Under the pieces are notes generated by a model that did not search any database, was not told where the DNA came from, and saw nothing but the letters and a program-made list of their open reading frames with translations. DNA of 64,000 nt, from the NCBI GenBank assembly GCA_900095095.1, contig FMBT01000400.1, positions 62,001 to 126,000 on the forward strand, in the 5' to 3' direction. Positions 11,833 to 23,505 of this stretch are shown here, piece by piece. The stretch comes from Fragilariopsis cylindrus CCMP1102. Its lineage: Eukaryota > Bacillariophyta > Bacillariophyceae > Bacillariales > Bacillariaceae. Within the stretch, counting starts at the first letter, position 1, and the number at the start of each line of letters is the position of its first letter. The position numbers were made by a program, and so were the translations under genes.

Positions 11833-12379
11833 ATTATTGCTCTTACTCCTGAATGTGGTTGATTCGGTGTCGGTATGTGTCTCCCTACCTTCTTCTGATT
11901 TAACAGTGTCATTATTATCATTATTGTCGTCGTTGTTTTCTTCCTCTTTCTTGAATTGTTCTACACGATAAAAATCGTCGCAATTCGTAGGAATCTCATC
12001 GTAATCTTCGTCGCCGTCACCATACCAAACTTCAAGGATTTTTTTTTATTTTTTAACATCATACGACTAGGTACAGTAAGCTTAGACAAGAAGTGAAAAA
12101 CCTTAGTGCTTCTAGTTACTGAATGGAACACGAAGTCATTCCTATCCCTAAAAGTAAGTGTTGACGAAAATGAAATACGAAGAGTTATCAAATATAATAT
12201 AGTATAATATAATTATACAGTAAGGTGAGGTATATATTATGATTACTTCATTCTCAACAATTCAAGAGGAGTTAATAGTAAAGAAGTATTATCAGTTTTG
12301 CTGTTGGTATTGTTGCTTGTTGGTTTCAACTCTTTTCTTTCTTTTCAGTATTGTTTACCCCCATTGTATGGAGTAGTTT
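11833..12379. other. upstream region of HA copy 1
   Basis: The minus-strand frame of the HA gene stays open from 11832 back to about 12040 without an ATG, and encodes an acidic stretch. This could be a missed upstream exon or the remains of a longer N-terminus. The rest shows nothing recognisable. Confidence 0.4.
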
Positions 12380-12883
12380 TTATTCTGGTTTTATTACTGT
12401 AGTAGTACCACGTCCATCTAAATGACGTAACGCATACATATTACTTTTATATATATACATTCCTAATTCGTCACATGAATTCTGTGTCTTAAATTGCATC
12501 GGACCTTCTGGTGGACGTTTATACATAATCATTGAAGCAATATGTTTATAGTACCAGTCAAATTCAACTAAATGATTGTTATCAGAATATTTACATGATC
12601 TACATAAATGTGCTGGAGAAGCATCCATTGGTAACAAGTTACTGCTGATGTTGTATTTATTTGATGATAATGACAACAGCGGGGATGATGTTGTTGATGC
12701 CGACGATGACGATGATGTTGATGATGATGGAATAATATCAATTTTATTTCTTCCATCACAGGAAGAAGAATATTTATCTTGTTTTCTGTTATACTTATAC
12801 TGAGATAATATATAATTCACACCAGCATCAATATCAGTATTGTTATCTTCATGATGATGAACACTATTATGATTCCTATTCAC
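12380..12883 (-). CDS. hypothetical protein, possibly a terminal exon
   Basis: An open frame of 167 codons with no ATG near its start. A possible acceptor (TTTAG) lies just upstream, so it may be a last exon. The product is rich in His, Asn and Ser, with a long Ser/Thr run, a C-R-S-C-K-Y segment, and a C-terminal part (EFDWYYKHIASMIMYKRPPE and onward) of more ordinary composition. I recognise no family. It may be coding, but this is uncertain. Confidence 0.3.
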   Translation of the reverse strand: MNRNHNSVHHHEDNNTDIDAGVNYILSQYKYNRKQDKYSSSCDGRNKIDIIPSSSTSSSSSASTTSSPLLSLSSNKYNISSNLLPMDASPAHLCRSCKYSDNNHLVEFDWYYKHIASMIMYKRPPEGPMQFKTQNSCDELGMYIYKSNMYALRHLDGRGTTTVIKPE

Positions 12884-12920
12884 ATTGTTGAGCTAAACTA
12901 ATGTCTAAAGTTATTATGAG

Positions 12921-13162
12921 CTATCTATCTTAGCATCCAACTGGGTTGCTATTTCCTATTTCACATCTTCTTCCATTTGCGATCTGTTTAGTAAGTGGTT
13001 TAGGTTTGAACTGATGTAGCTGGCTTGCTGGGCTGTTGTATTTGAATACTTACTAGTAACGGGTTTGCGCGCTAGCGACTTGAGTATCTCATCACACATA
13101 CATGAACTATCACAAACTATTGGGGAGCCATTCATAGCTACCTCAGATGAAAAGGTAAACAT
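12921..13162 (-). other. short possible coding relic
   Basis: An ATG-initiated frame at 13162 encodes about 68 residues (ending near LNRSQMEEDV). The similarity of composition appears to continue in a neighbouring frame to about 12921. No family is recognised. It may be an exon of the downstream hypothetical gene or a relic. Confidence 0.25.
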
Positions 13163-13321
13163 GTTTTAACCTGAAGATATACTATAATTTTGGTGTAGTT
13201 ACAAGTGTTAAAGTTATATTAGTATATTAGTAGCTAATATTTGTTAAAGGTATGTTACTTGTTAGTTAGTACCACTAGTAATTACTAGGTAGTTTTTTTT
13301 GGAGCTAACTCAGTCTTGTAA

Positions 13322-13425
13322 ATCAACGCTATCAACGCAACGGCGTTGATGGGGGGTACCGTTGCGTTGATCAACGCAACGGGACAACGCTACAACGCCG
13401 TTGCCATCAACGGCCGTTGTGTATC
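13322..13425. repeat. cluster of CAACG inverted and direct repeats
   Basis: In about 100 bases the decamer CAACGCAACG and its complement CGTTGCGTTG, together with shorter CAACG/CGTTG words, occur about a dozen times. Perfect palindromic arms include CCGTTGCGTTGATCAACGCAACGG-like pairing around 13362-13382. The block is much richer in G and C than its surroundings and could fold into several alternative hairpins. The function is unknown. It is bounded by ordinary AT-rich DNA and is not coding in any frame I can support. Confidence 0.8.
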
Positions 13426-13670
13426 ACTACTAATAATGATAGTAATTATCGAATCGAATCGAATCGAGTCAACTGGCATCATTCGTATGATATGTGGAAG
13501 CAATACAATGTAGCATGTCAATAGACAAAGATAAAGTCAAAATCAAAGAATTTACGATATTGCATTCTGGTAGTATGGACACACAACTGCTGTAGAAGCA
13601 TTTACTACTGTAACCTCGGTATTATTACTTGTCGTTATAGACTATTCTGTGCGGTGCAAACAAAATCTAT

Positions 13671-15367
13671 TTATTTTACTTCCCACTCAAAATCGATAGA
13701 ATTTAGCAGTTCCTCTCGCTTTTTCAATAATTTTCCGTCTCTGTATATACCTCTTTGCTTGGAGACCCATTTGTCAAGGGGAGGAAGCTGATTCTCTTCA
13801 TTGTAACAAGATGGTACATGCGTTGAGTTGTGCTGTTTTTTATAAACCACAAGTCGATTATAATTCTGCATCCATCTTGTATCAAATGGATCCCAAGCAA
13901 ATCCAATCGATTCAAGACGTTGGATACGATCTACGCATAGTTGGCTTTCCTTGTAATATCTACGCTGATTTACGACCCATTTTCCAAGTTTAGGGTCTGC
14001 TTGATACCCAAAAGGAACTAACGTTGATCCGAGCTGCTTTTTGTATGAAACGAGTTTCTGGAACATTTCTTCCCATTGATTATCTAGTGCATTCCAAACA
14101 AATCCGATCGAATTTAAAAGATCCACACGGTGATCTGATATTGCTTTATTCTTGTAATATGATCGCTGGTTGTTGACCCAGGTTGCAAGTTTTGGATCAG
14201 CTGCATACTTGTGGGGAACAGTGATGGATTTTTTCTGTTTTTTGTATGAGACAAGTCGTCGGAACATTTCATTCCATCTTCGATCTTGTGTCTTTGTGTA
14301 GTTTATAGTATTTTTATGCGTCCTTGGTTTCTTTGATTTATAGTTTTCGTCGTCGTCATTATCGGAATAGTCTTTATCGAATTCATTATTCTTGTCTGGG
14401 TCTGTATCATTAACACACAAGGGAGTCTGGTAAGACGTGCGGCAATTACGATGTTGTTTACCACGAACGGTTGGTTGTTTACGTCTTTTGGTAGTGGTGG
14501 AAGAAGAAGTTTGTAATGAATGCTGTTGTTTCTGTTCAGTTCTGATTTTGACCGTCGTGGACGTGCAACTACTACCGGTAGGCAGGAGTAAGCACCAATT
14601 CCCTTCCGTCCATGATTCGTAACCATCATCAACATCATTCGTTTTGTTGTTAGGTTCATTATTTTCACATATTTTATCATCTTCTTGCTTGACGGTGGTA
14701 TTTTTTTTACTTGTATTTGATGGAGGAGAACGAGGAGGCAATGATCTTGCCTTCTTCTTTTTTGGTGTTGTATCTTCATTATTGATGGACGGCGTGTTGT
14801 GACTACTACTTGTACTTGCTGTCCTCTTCTTACATTCTGGCCTTCTAATGGAGTGATTACTGGTAGTTCCATTACTATTAGATGTATTATTGTTATTAGT
14901 AGTAGTAGTAGTAGTAGAGGGTAATACCCAACACCAGTTCCCTACTTTCCAATCTGTATAATCATCGTCTTCGTTATCGTCATTCTTGGATTTGCAATTG
15001 GTAGAAGTAGGCTTGTCGTCGTCACCGTCGTCGTCACCGTCGTCGTCATTTGCTTCTTCCTCTTTCTTCACTTTGCGAGAATTTAAATCCATATTCGTAT
15101 TCGCAGCAGCGCCATTATTATGTTGTATACTATCCTCCTCCTCTTCTTCTTTCTTCAATCGAACGGCATCGTTTTTCTTGTTATTGTTGCAATTGATTTC
15201 GGTAGGATTGTCGTCGTCGTCGTCATCATCTTCTTCATCTTCTTTCTTCACTTTGCAAGGATTAAACTCTGAATCCGTATTCGCAGCAACAGGACCATGA
15301 GAATTTTGTACACCATCCTCTTCTTCTTTTTGGCGTGAGACGAAGGTTCTCTTTTGATGTTGTTCAT
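13671..15367 (-). CDS. HA-repeat protein, family copy 2 (most complete)
   Basis: The fullest member of the local family. The C-terminus has three HA repeats (about the last 215 residues), each with W-x-x-x-(F/Y)-x-x-L-V-x-Y-K-K-Q, then LG/LDKW-V-x-x-QR and L-x-SI-x-F-x-W. Upstream are acidic poly-Asp/Glu tracts and the two aromatic motifs (DWKVGNWCWVLPST and SWTEGNWCLLLPTGSS). The continuous frame runs from about 15330 to 13671 but lacks an early ATG. The ATG at 15367 (MNNIKREPSSH) is in another frame, and one missing A in a run near 15338 would join the two. An orphan 5' piece at 21982-22182 begins MNNIKTEPSSH, which supports 15367 as the ancestral start. Either a recent frameshift or a base-calling error is likely. 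Probably nuclear and nucleic-acid-binding (inference). Confidence 0.7.
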
Positions 15368-16050
15368 ACCGGGAAAATAATCTGACTAGAACTATAATTC
15401 CGAATTGACAGGTGCGGCTGATTTTATGCTGTCACGAGCACGTGTTAGTCGCGAAAAGCTTTCGGAAGAGAAGATTTTGGTTACCTTACAGTAGTGTCGT
15501 GATGAAAAAGTGGTAAGATGTGTTTTTTAATGTTCCTTCAATGATTTTGTTCCTTTTTCGAGAAGTGCGTAGAATGTACTTTATGTACTTGATACCGTCC
15601 TACAGTATGTTAGTAGATCGTTCTTTTTTCAGTCATGGATATGGCCATGCTGTGGCATGTTCGATTCACGAGTAAAAATCACTGACCATCATAAAAAAAT
15701 AATTTCCCGACATTAAAAGAGGGACGGGAGCGATGGAACCAGAAGCATGATGAAACAACATACGTGTAGCATGTAGAAACAATAAAATAATATCAATAGA
15801 CAAAGGCGAAGGCAAAAAAGAACCTAGTTAGTTAGCAAAGCATAGGATAGTGCAATTATTGTATTCTATTTTATGGGTTTCGACGTTACTGTATGACCGA
15901 TTAGAGATTTTGTTATATTTTGTAACGTCGGCAATCAACGAATATGCTTTCGTTCCGTCGTCGTCTTCGTGATTAATTTTGGTTGATTATTGCAAACGAC
16001 TGCAATGATTATCATTATCATTCATTTTCATCTTCAATTTTGTGCAAAAG
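15368..16050. other. intergenic, likely promoter of HA copy 2
   Basis: No gene is seen. Sequence around 15490-15540 resembles that at 22210-22260, upstream of the orphan HA 5' piece, so both probably derive from the same ancestral promoter. Confidence 0.5.
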
Positions 16051-17460
16051 CTATTTTTCCGCTTCCCACTCAAAATCGATAGATTTAGATATTCCACTCG
16101 CGTTTCTAATAATTTGCCATTTTTGTACAAAAATCTTTGGTTTATGACCCAATTGTATAAACGAGGACCTTCTTTTCTGCAGAAGTGTAAGAGTGTAGTA
16201 CTTGAGTTGATTTGTGCTGTTTTTTATAAACCAAAAGTTGGTTATAATTCTTCTTCCATTGCATATCTAATACATCCCAGACAAAACCAATTGATTCAAG
16301 ACGTTCGATCCGGTCTACAGAAAGTGCTTCGTTCCTGTAGAATTGCCGTTGAGTATTTACCCATTTTCCGAGCTGATTATCCGCTTCATACACAAAGGAA
16401 CTAACGTTGATCCGTGGTGCTCTTTTTTTTATGTAACAAGTCTCTGGAATAGTTTATCCAATTTATCATCTAATGCATTCAAAACAAATCCGATAGAATT
16501 TAAAAGACCCATACGATACTCTGACAGTAGTTCATTCTGTGTTCGCTGAGTATGTACCCATCTTGCAAGTTTCAGGTCAGCTGCATATTTTTTGGGAACA
16601 GAGGTGGAGTTGTACTGTCTTTTGTATAGAACAAGTCGTCGAAACATATCATTCCATTTTTTATTCTGCCACTTTCTGTATCTTTCTGTCCTTGATTTCT
16701 TTGATCTATCGTCGTTGTCGCCATCATCGCTATCTGAATAGGCTGTATCGTATTCATTATTGTTATTGACTGCTTGATCATCAACACACAAGGAAGTATT
16801 GGTGGAAGAAATTGTGGATGAATGTTGTTGTTCAGTTCTGATTTTGATCGTGGAAGTACTAGTACCATTAGGCAGGACCCAGCACCAGTTCCCTGTCGTC
16901 CATGATTCGTAGCCATCATCATCAGCATCAGCATCATTATTAGCCGTGTTTTTGCTTTTGTTGTTGTCGATGTCGTTGGAGTCAATAACATTGGGATTGC
17001 GAACTTCCTCGTCACAACCGCTATCTTTTTCTCGCTTAACGATGTTATTCCTTCCATTTGTATTTGATGTATGAGGGGGAGGAGGAGGTAATACTTTCAA
17101 CTTCTTTTTTGGTTTATCTTCATTATTGACGGACGTGTTGCGACTTCTTGTTGCCCTCTTTCTACAACTAACTGTGGATGTGGCTGTGGCTGTGATGGCA
17201 GGTGTATTTGTATTTGTACTTGTAGTTACGATTATTGGAAGTACCGTCCTGCTGAGTTTGTTGTTTTGAGTAGTAGGTCCTTCATCATCACACGTAGTAG
17301 ATGGTAACACCCAACACCAGTTCCCCACCTTCCAATCTGCATAAGGATCGTCGTCGTCGTCTTCGTCGTCGTTTTGATTGTTCCTATTGCTATTGCAATT
17401 ATCATCAGTAGGCTTGTCGTCGTCATTTTCATCTTCCTGTTGCTTCACTATACGAGACAA
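16051..17460 (-). pseudogene. HA-repeat family copy 3, broken
   Basis: This paralogue has the same layout: acidic tracts, the two aromatic motifs (DWKVGNWCWVLPST; SWTTGNWCWVLPNGTS) and HA repeats. The first frame covers 17460-16429 and ends in a TAA within the second HA repeat, at the place where copies 1 and 2 read Tyr in RLVTYKKQ. HA sequence continues past the stop and shifts frame near 16390; the third repeat (16393-16142) runs on to a terminus near 16051 after another shift. No ATG is in frame: an in-frame TAA lies about 17 codons before the start of homology and no intron is evident. It is most likely a pseudogene, unless the breaks are assembly errors. Confidence 0.7.
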
Positions 17461-18105
17461 TAATAACGACGACGATGACGAAGCTGACTCATAGGAGGAG
17501 GAGGCTTAGTAGGTGCTCGTCTAATCATCTTGTTGTTGTTGTTGTTGTTGTTTCTGTCTTTAAAAGAAGCAAAAAAATGCTTCACCTTCATTTTTTTTCC
17601 TTGGTCAAAAAATGGAGTTAGAAGCTCCTGCTTCGTAGTGTATCTTATGGTATTAATATGGAAGAGAGTGCGCCAAATTTGTTTTTGATTAGTCCAATAC
17701 AAGGTCCGATACAGTCAATTTGATGAAATTTTCGACAGATCTGCTTCACCAACAGTCCTACTTCAGTAAGAAATAATATTTTGGCTACAAAAAGAGGACT
17801 TTGAAACTGGAAAGGAGCGCAATAGTAGTATTTGAGTTACTTGTTCGAACGAGTATGTTTTTTTTTTGCATTCATTCATTGGAAGTTGTCTAAAATTGAG
17901 CCACCATGGTCAAATCCTTTGGGACGTAAAAAGAAAAGAAGAAAAAGCTTACTATGTTAAAAAGAAAAGAAGAAAAAAAGCTTCAGTTGAATTTTCGTTG
18001 GATTGACCGTTCTACGCGCGTGGAAAACTGGAAATTTCCAGTTTAAAATAAAATTAAATAATACACACACTTTAGGTGAAATAAACAGAAAATCTATGAA
18101 TTTAT
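17461..18105. other. intergenic with small direct repeats
   Basis: No supported gene. A purine-rich word (AAAAAGAAAAGAAGAAAAA) followed by GCTT occurs twice, near 17930 and 17965. A short ATG frame on the minus strand (17448-17702) overlaps the 5' end of HA copy 3 and is probably not coding. Confidence 0.5.
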
Positions 18106-18405
18106 CAGGAGGACCCGGTCGAAATAATTCATCGTGGAAAAACGTTGGTTCCCGCGCGAACATTTGGAGGGCGCGAAAAACTTTTTATAGTATGGTTCCA
18201 TTTTTTTCTAAATAAATCTAAATTTTTTTAAATAAATCTAAATTTTTCTAAATAAATCTAAATTTTTCTAAATAAATCTAAATTTTTCTAAATAAATCTA
18301 AATAATTAAAAAAAAAACGGTTGAAGTAAATTACTACGCCCTTTGATCGCGCGGCAATAATAAAACTTTTAATCGTTAAAATTCATTTAAGCCGGGTCCT
18401 CCAGG
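18106..18405. mobile_element. small inverted-repeat element with internal 20-bp tandem repeats (MITE-like)
   Basis: Imperfect inverted ends, CAGGAGGACCCGG at 18106 and CCGGGTCCTCCAGG ending at 18405, bound about 300 bases. Inside are about five copies of a 20-base unit, TTTTTCTAAATAAATCTAAA, at about 18205-18310, and GCGCG-containing segments. There is no open frame for a transposase. The size and the ends fit a non-autonomous DNA element, but no clear target-site duplication could be fixed, so the class is uncertain. Confidence 0.45.
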
Positions 18406-18729
18406 AAAAGTACTACTGTGTGAAGTGTATAATAAATCAAAGAGAACATGCTCAAAAGTGTTAATAGTAATATAACAATCTATTTTATCACATATATGGA
18501 AGAAGAGAACGTGTTAATTACGCGCAAAATATTATCGCGCTTATCCCGTGGACAACCTGCGTATTTACCACTTATCTCTCTTGACTAACTCAAAAATAAA
18601 ACACTGATTTGCAACATAAAGGATACTGCTGAGGAAGCATACGGTAGGCGAAAATTACACACACATAATTTTGGTATATAATAGTATATGAGTTAATAGT
18701 CCACTTCTTTAGTGAAAAAACCTATAACA

Positions 18730-18859
18730 ATGCGGCGCGAATTTTGGATTGTAATTCTGTTCCTTCTTCTTACGATAACTTTTTTATGGAGACAACTGAA
18801 GAATGGTCTTGGCGGTGTGAGATTTGATTCCGTGCTTAATAGAAAAATAAAGTTCGCGA

Positions 18860-18909
<50 letters not shown>

Positions 18910-21048
18910 CCGACATCGACATCGACATCGTCATCGTCATCTCAATTCTGTCGGCAATTGCAAACAAGATATAGAAATGATGATCGTCAGGGCAATACAA
19001 ATGACCCTACTGCTGCTGTTGCCAGCTGGTGGTGGGCTGAAAATTTGGACAAAATTCTGGAAGCATCATTGTTCCCAACAGCAATAAGGAAAACTGATGC
19101 GGAATATGAATATCAATACAACCAATCTTCTACTACAAACATGGCATTTTTCCAAGACTTGTTGGTGAAGGCAGGGACCGCGTTTCAGTTGGAACAATCG
19201 TTATTGACACATCCTAGTATTGAAGATATCGAGAGGATATATGGAATACTTGAACGACGTTGGTTATGGTTTTCTTCTCGTCACAATAAAGACAACAAGA
19301 ATGATGGCTCTCAAACGTTGCGACCACCTCATCCCTTAAAGATTTTGGTTATGGGTGGTTCTGCTACTGCGGGGACTGGTTGTGAGCAACCTGTAACGGT
19401 GGCAAGGAGAAGAAAGAACAAATCTGGAAATCCAACAGCATCATTGGACAACAATAACGACACCGACAGCAATCACAGCGATTGGGAAGACTATATACAT
19501 GTTATCGAACGTTCGAACTGCAATTGGTCCATCCGTCTTGAATCATTTATGAATTTGATGCTAGGTTATGACGCCATACGTGTCATTAATATTGCTCAGG
19601 GTGGAACCACTTCTGAGGCAGGATCATTACTTGTTAAATATCAGTTGTCATTTCCAGATGATTGGAACGAAGTCAAAAGAAAGGCCGATGGTGACAATTC
19701 TGATTCTGTAGCTACTGAACTCATCACTGGGCCTCCTGATATTATAATCCATGCATACGGAACAAACGATGCTGGTTTTGGGCGCAACAAGCTTGAAGCA
19801 GAACGCATCAAGAATATTCATCAACGTGTAACAACTTATTTGAATGGCTTTGTTGAAGCAGTGAAAAAATCATTTGGGGGAGAATGTCCGCAACATGTGC
19901 CAATATTATTCTTTTTAGACGATTATAATGGTGGCTTCTTTCAAGGTTCTATTTTAGGAGATCGGACATATCGCATGGTTTTGAGAGAACTTTCGGATTG
20001 GTATTCATTGATGGCCGTGAGTAGTGCAAAGGTGATTGAAAATTTAGTCTATCCCGACGTCTTTGGAGAACAAAACATTTCATTTGCTCCAAAAAATTGG
20101 GAAACCACTTACAAAACAAAACGTATGAATCCCCATTTTCCATATACTGGCCACATAGTTGTGGTTTGGTCTTTGGCATATAGTGCATTGGCCTCGGCTG
20201 TTAAATATTGTAATACTGTGGAATTACAAGAACACCAAAATCAGCACCAGCAAAATTCTGTCAGCAATGACAACCCAAAGGACAAAAGACAACAGCGTAT
20301 CCAAGTTCCTGTCTTAGACTATAGTCTAGAAATACATAACGTGTCCGACGCGTTGAAACAGCAAAAAACTCTTCAAGAGAAGAGTTGCCGTCAAGATTCT
20401 TCAAATAGTATCTATCAGAGCAAAATCTGTGCAATGGCCTGGATAGCCAACATGAACCCACTATCAACTGTTGATACGCTTCGAAGAGCAGTGAATCCTT
20501 TTATTGGTTACAATGATGGATGGAAAACTGAATATGATAAGGTAAGTGCAGTACTCAATTGTTGATTACTACACGCATAATTTATTGTAACACATTGTAT
20601 TCGCTTTTAATTATTTACTCTCTTATCATTTTCATTTGTAATACATATTATGCATATGCTTTGAATTATAATAATACTATAGTCTACAGGGAAAGCCGGT
20701 AAACCTGGTGTTATAGCAAAAAAAAAGGGCGCGGTTTTGCAATTTGAGCTCTCTGATCTTTCAATTCCTCTTAACATTTTGACTATACAATATCTCAGAT
20801 CATACGGAGAAACCTGGGAGGGGAGTGAGGTTTTGATCACCGTTAGGCGCAAGCGCATTCTCCCGGATTGGACTAAAATTACAACAACACAATTATCTGG
20901 GATTCATGATGCAAAAACATCCATTGCGTACGATGCCGAGATTCATTTTCCTGACGAAATAGAGATGGGAAGTGATGTCCAAGTGGAAATTCAATTGACT
21001 GGAGGAACAACATTCAAAATTATAGGAATGATGCTGTGCTCTCGGTGA
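18730..21048 (+). CDS. SGNH-hydrolase-like type II membrane protein
   Basis: Two exons encode about 725 residues. The ATG at 18730 is preferred because it directly precedes a membrane anchor (FWIVILFLLLTITFL). A Ser-rich stem follows, encoded by a TCATCG hexamer array (18858-18910). The luminal part has SGNH/GDSL signatures: GGSATAG near residue 209 (nucleophile Ser), the Gly-containing INIAQGG, then AYGTND near residue 343 (block III Asn), and a late His in HFPYTGH near 470. A phase-0 intron (20542-20682, GTAAGT...ATAG) leads to a C-terminal beta-rich domain of 121 residues, of unknown type, ending at 21048. This architecture suggests a Golgi or secretory esterase or acetyltransferase acting on glycans (inference). 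The frame is intact throughout. Confidence 0.75.
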
Positions 21049-21981
21049 AGTGAGAGATATTCCTTAACTTAAGGAACCCGGATGAGAATCGGCGGCAGCA
21101 CCTCAGCAGCAGCAGCAACAACGCGATAACTTTGGTCTCTGGCAGCAGATGGAGTTACACTCATATACAGTATTAGATTTTAAGAAAATATACAAACATG
21201 TTATAACGTTAGTATCAGTTAGCAATTAAGATTGGCAAGTAGCCTATATTATCTACACAGGGAGAGCTTCATTATCACATAGATAAGGAGTGTTAATCTC
21301 ATCCGAAAGGGTTGTAGTAACTATCTAATCCGTAGGATAAATCGGTCACGAGACCTGATTAATTCCATCTCCTGTTGTCGAACGCAATTTCGAAACGAAT
21401 TAAACAGACAACGACAACGACAATTTCTATGTAGCTGTTATCAGAGAATCGTCCGATATGTATCCAGAACAACACCTGATCCGAATAGGTCAAAAGACTC
21501 ATTTTTTCCGCTACATTTGTTTTCTCAACCTTCTTCGATTTACTTCCTTTGCCAAACAGTTTTTTGGCAATTAATTTTGAGCAGGTGCTATAGTTGTGTG
21601 ATGACATTTTCAGGGTCTCTCTCACGCCAGATGTGGTTGATTGTTGAATGATCGAATCGTCGGGGTAAGTTGTTGGATGAGATTCGATTCTTTTGTTTGG
21701 CTAACGGCAGTTGTCAGTTTGGCGGTTGGATGAGAGTAGCTTTCAACGAGAGGGCACGGTCAGTTGTTGGATGAGAGTAGTAAGCATTGTGGCGATTGAG
21801 TACTTAAGGGTTTTCTACAACGCACATGACTATTGTAATGATACTGTGTGGACATTAAAAATAAAACAAAAACTTCCGTTCAACCAGATTCCTTTCTTTT
21901 CTTCACAAAGAAGATAAGAGATAAAAGAAGAAGAAAAAGGAGAAGAGTTACGTTCGAAACAACAATTCAATTCAATTCAAT
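21049..21981. other. intergenic, no supported gene
   Basis: A minus-strand frame of 88 codons at 21359-21625 (ATG at 21607) encodes a Lys/Ser-rich then hydrophobic product, but I recognise nothing in it. Related words (GTTGGATGAGA) recur near 21670, 21725 and 21764. An AATTC/ATTCA microsatellite lies near 21964-21993. Confidence 0.4.
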
Positions 21982-22182
21982 TCAATTCAATTCATACGCA
22001 AAGATGAGATGAAATGAGATTAGATGAGCGAAAGAAATATATAAGTCATGGTATTCCATATGAGCGAGTGAACGAATACTTGTGGCAGTGTTAATAATCG
22101 ATGAAGAGGAGGAGGAAACCATATCAGCATGACGATCGTCATCGTTGTCGTGAGACGATGGTTCTGTTTTAATGTTGTTCAT
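21982..22182 (-). pseudogene. orphan 5' piece of the HA-repeat family
   Basis: The ATG-initiated frame starts MNNIKTEPSSHDNDDD, nearly the same as the inferred start of HA copy 2 (MNNIKREPSSH). Sequence further upstream (22190-22260) also resembles the HA copy 2 promoter. After about 15 residues the similarity ends and no aromatic motif or HA repeat follows. It is probably a truncated duplicate. Confidence 0.5.
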
Positions 22183-22533
22183 GACTCCCTGTCGCTGTCT
22201 ATGGTCGCAAGTGTGTAGTGATGAAAAGAATGGTATGATGTGCTTTGTGCTTTTGATGATCGATGTTGTCTTCTCGAATTGCTGGTTAAAAAAATGGACA
22301 AGTTTTGTCGTTTACCATGAGCTCGTTGATTTTTTCATATCCATGACTGAAATTAAGAAAAATTAACAAGTAAAAAAAAGAACCCGTGACTGGAAATATT
22401 CGACAAATCCCGATTATCGAAACGATGAGATGACAAGCAAGATGACAGCAACACAAAACCTTTTCATTATCATCAGAATCAACAACAACATTGAAAGTGC
22501 TAAACGCTAAACAGATAATTACTGTACAAGAAG

Positions 22534-23505
22534 ATGTTTCGTAAACCAAAACGTTCCTCGAAAAAGGCAGGTTTCCGTGCACGTAAAAAGCCGGATGACG
22601 ACGATGTTAACAATGATGATGAAGAGGATCGTGAAACATCACAAGAATTACAAGAAGCATTAAAACGTGCAAAGCATGAACACAACAACAATAGCAAAAG
22701 TAGTAAAAGTAAAACCTCATCGAATAATGATGACGATTCTGATGACAAAAATGCAGTAATGCATCAATTTGAAAATAAAAATACAGGTGGACTATCCATA
22801 AAAGATTTAGCAACATCCACACAACAACATCATCCAAAAGAAATGGAAACAATTTCTAAAAGTCAATCACTGGTTGATCCAACCAGGAATAAATTTCTAG
22901 CAGCACCAATCCGTGCCCCGACTAATATAAGAACAACATGTCGATTTGATTATCAACCTGATATATGTAAAGATTATAAAGATACCGGATTTTGTGGTTT
23001 TGGTGACACTTGTATATACTTACATGATCGTGGTGATACAATGGCAGGATGGCAATTAGAAAAAGTATGGGAGGAAAAACAAAAGTCCAAACAAAATTTA
23101 AAGGATAAACAAATAAAACAATTTTTAAATAAACATAATGGTGATAATTTTGATAATAGTGAAAATGAAAATAATGCTGATGCTCCACCAGCAGCAGATG
23201 GCGATGCTGATAATGATGATGGATTACCATTTGCATGTTTTATATGCCGAAAGGCCTTTGATGAACCAATTGTCACACCATGTGGACATTATTTTTGTCA
23301 AGATTGTCTACAAGGTAATGCTAATACTGATGTTAATAATGATGGTGGTCAAAAATGTCCTATATGTTCTCAGGAAACACACGGTGTTATGAATCAACCA
23401 ACAAAACTTATAACAAAGAAAAGAAAATTGTTAGGACGGAATTCGACATGGCAAGAATTTATGGATGCATCATCTAAATCTAAAAGTGGCGATGATGATG
23501 AATAA
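22534..23505 (+). CDS. CWC24: spliceosome-associated zinc-finger protein CWC24/RNF113
   Basis: A 323-residue single-exon gene with an intact frame. The N-terminus is basic, then acidic. A CCCH zinc finger lies at about residues 136-165, with CRFDYQPDICKDYKDTGFCG and then C-I-Y-L-H. After a charged linker comes a C3HC4 RING finger at about 235-279: CFIC...CGHYFCQDC...CPIC. CCCH followed by RING, in that order and with the RxxxRFDYQPDICKDYK context, is diagnostic of RNF113/Cwc24. This factor joins the activated spliceosome near the 5' splice site before the first step and acts in the nucleus. The length fits the family. The poly-Asp and poly-Asn insertions between domains are a local feature. 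Confidence 0.93.
   Translation: MFRKPKRSSKKAGFRARKKPDDDDVNNDDEEDRETSQELQEALKRAKHEHNNNSKSSKSKTSSNNDDDSDDKNAVMHQFENKNTGGLSIKDLATSTQQHHPKEMETISKSQSLVDPTRNKFLAAPIRAPTNIRTTCRFDYQPDICKDYKDTGFCGFGDTCIYLHDRGDTMAGWQLEKVWEEKQKSKQNLKDKQIKQFLNKHNGDNFDNSENENNADAPPAADGDADNDDGLPFACFICRKAFDEPIVTPCGHYFCQDCLQGNANTDVNNDGGQKCPICSQETHGVMNQPTKLITKKRKLLGRNSTWQEFMDASSKSKSGDDDE

Noticed and set aside
15481-16040. Possible extra HA repeat between copies 2 and 3
   Set aside because: No W-x-x-x-F-x-x-L-V-x-Y-K pattern in any frame.
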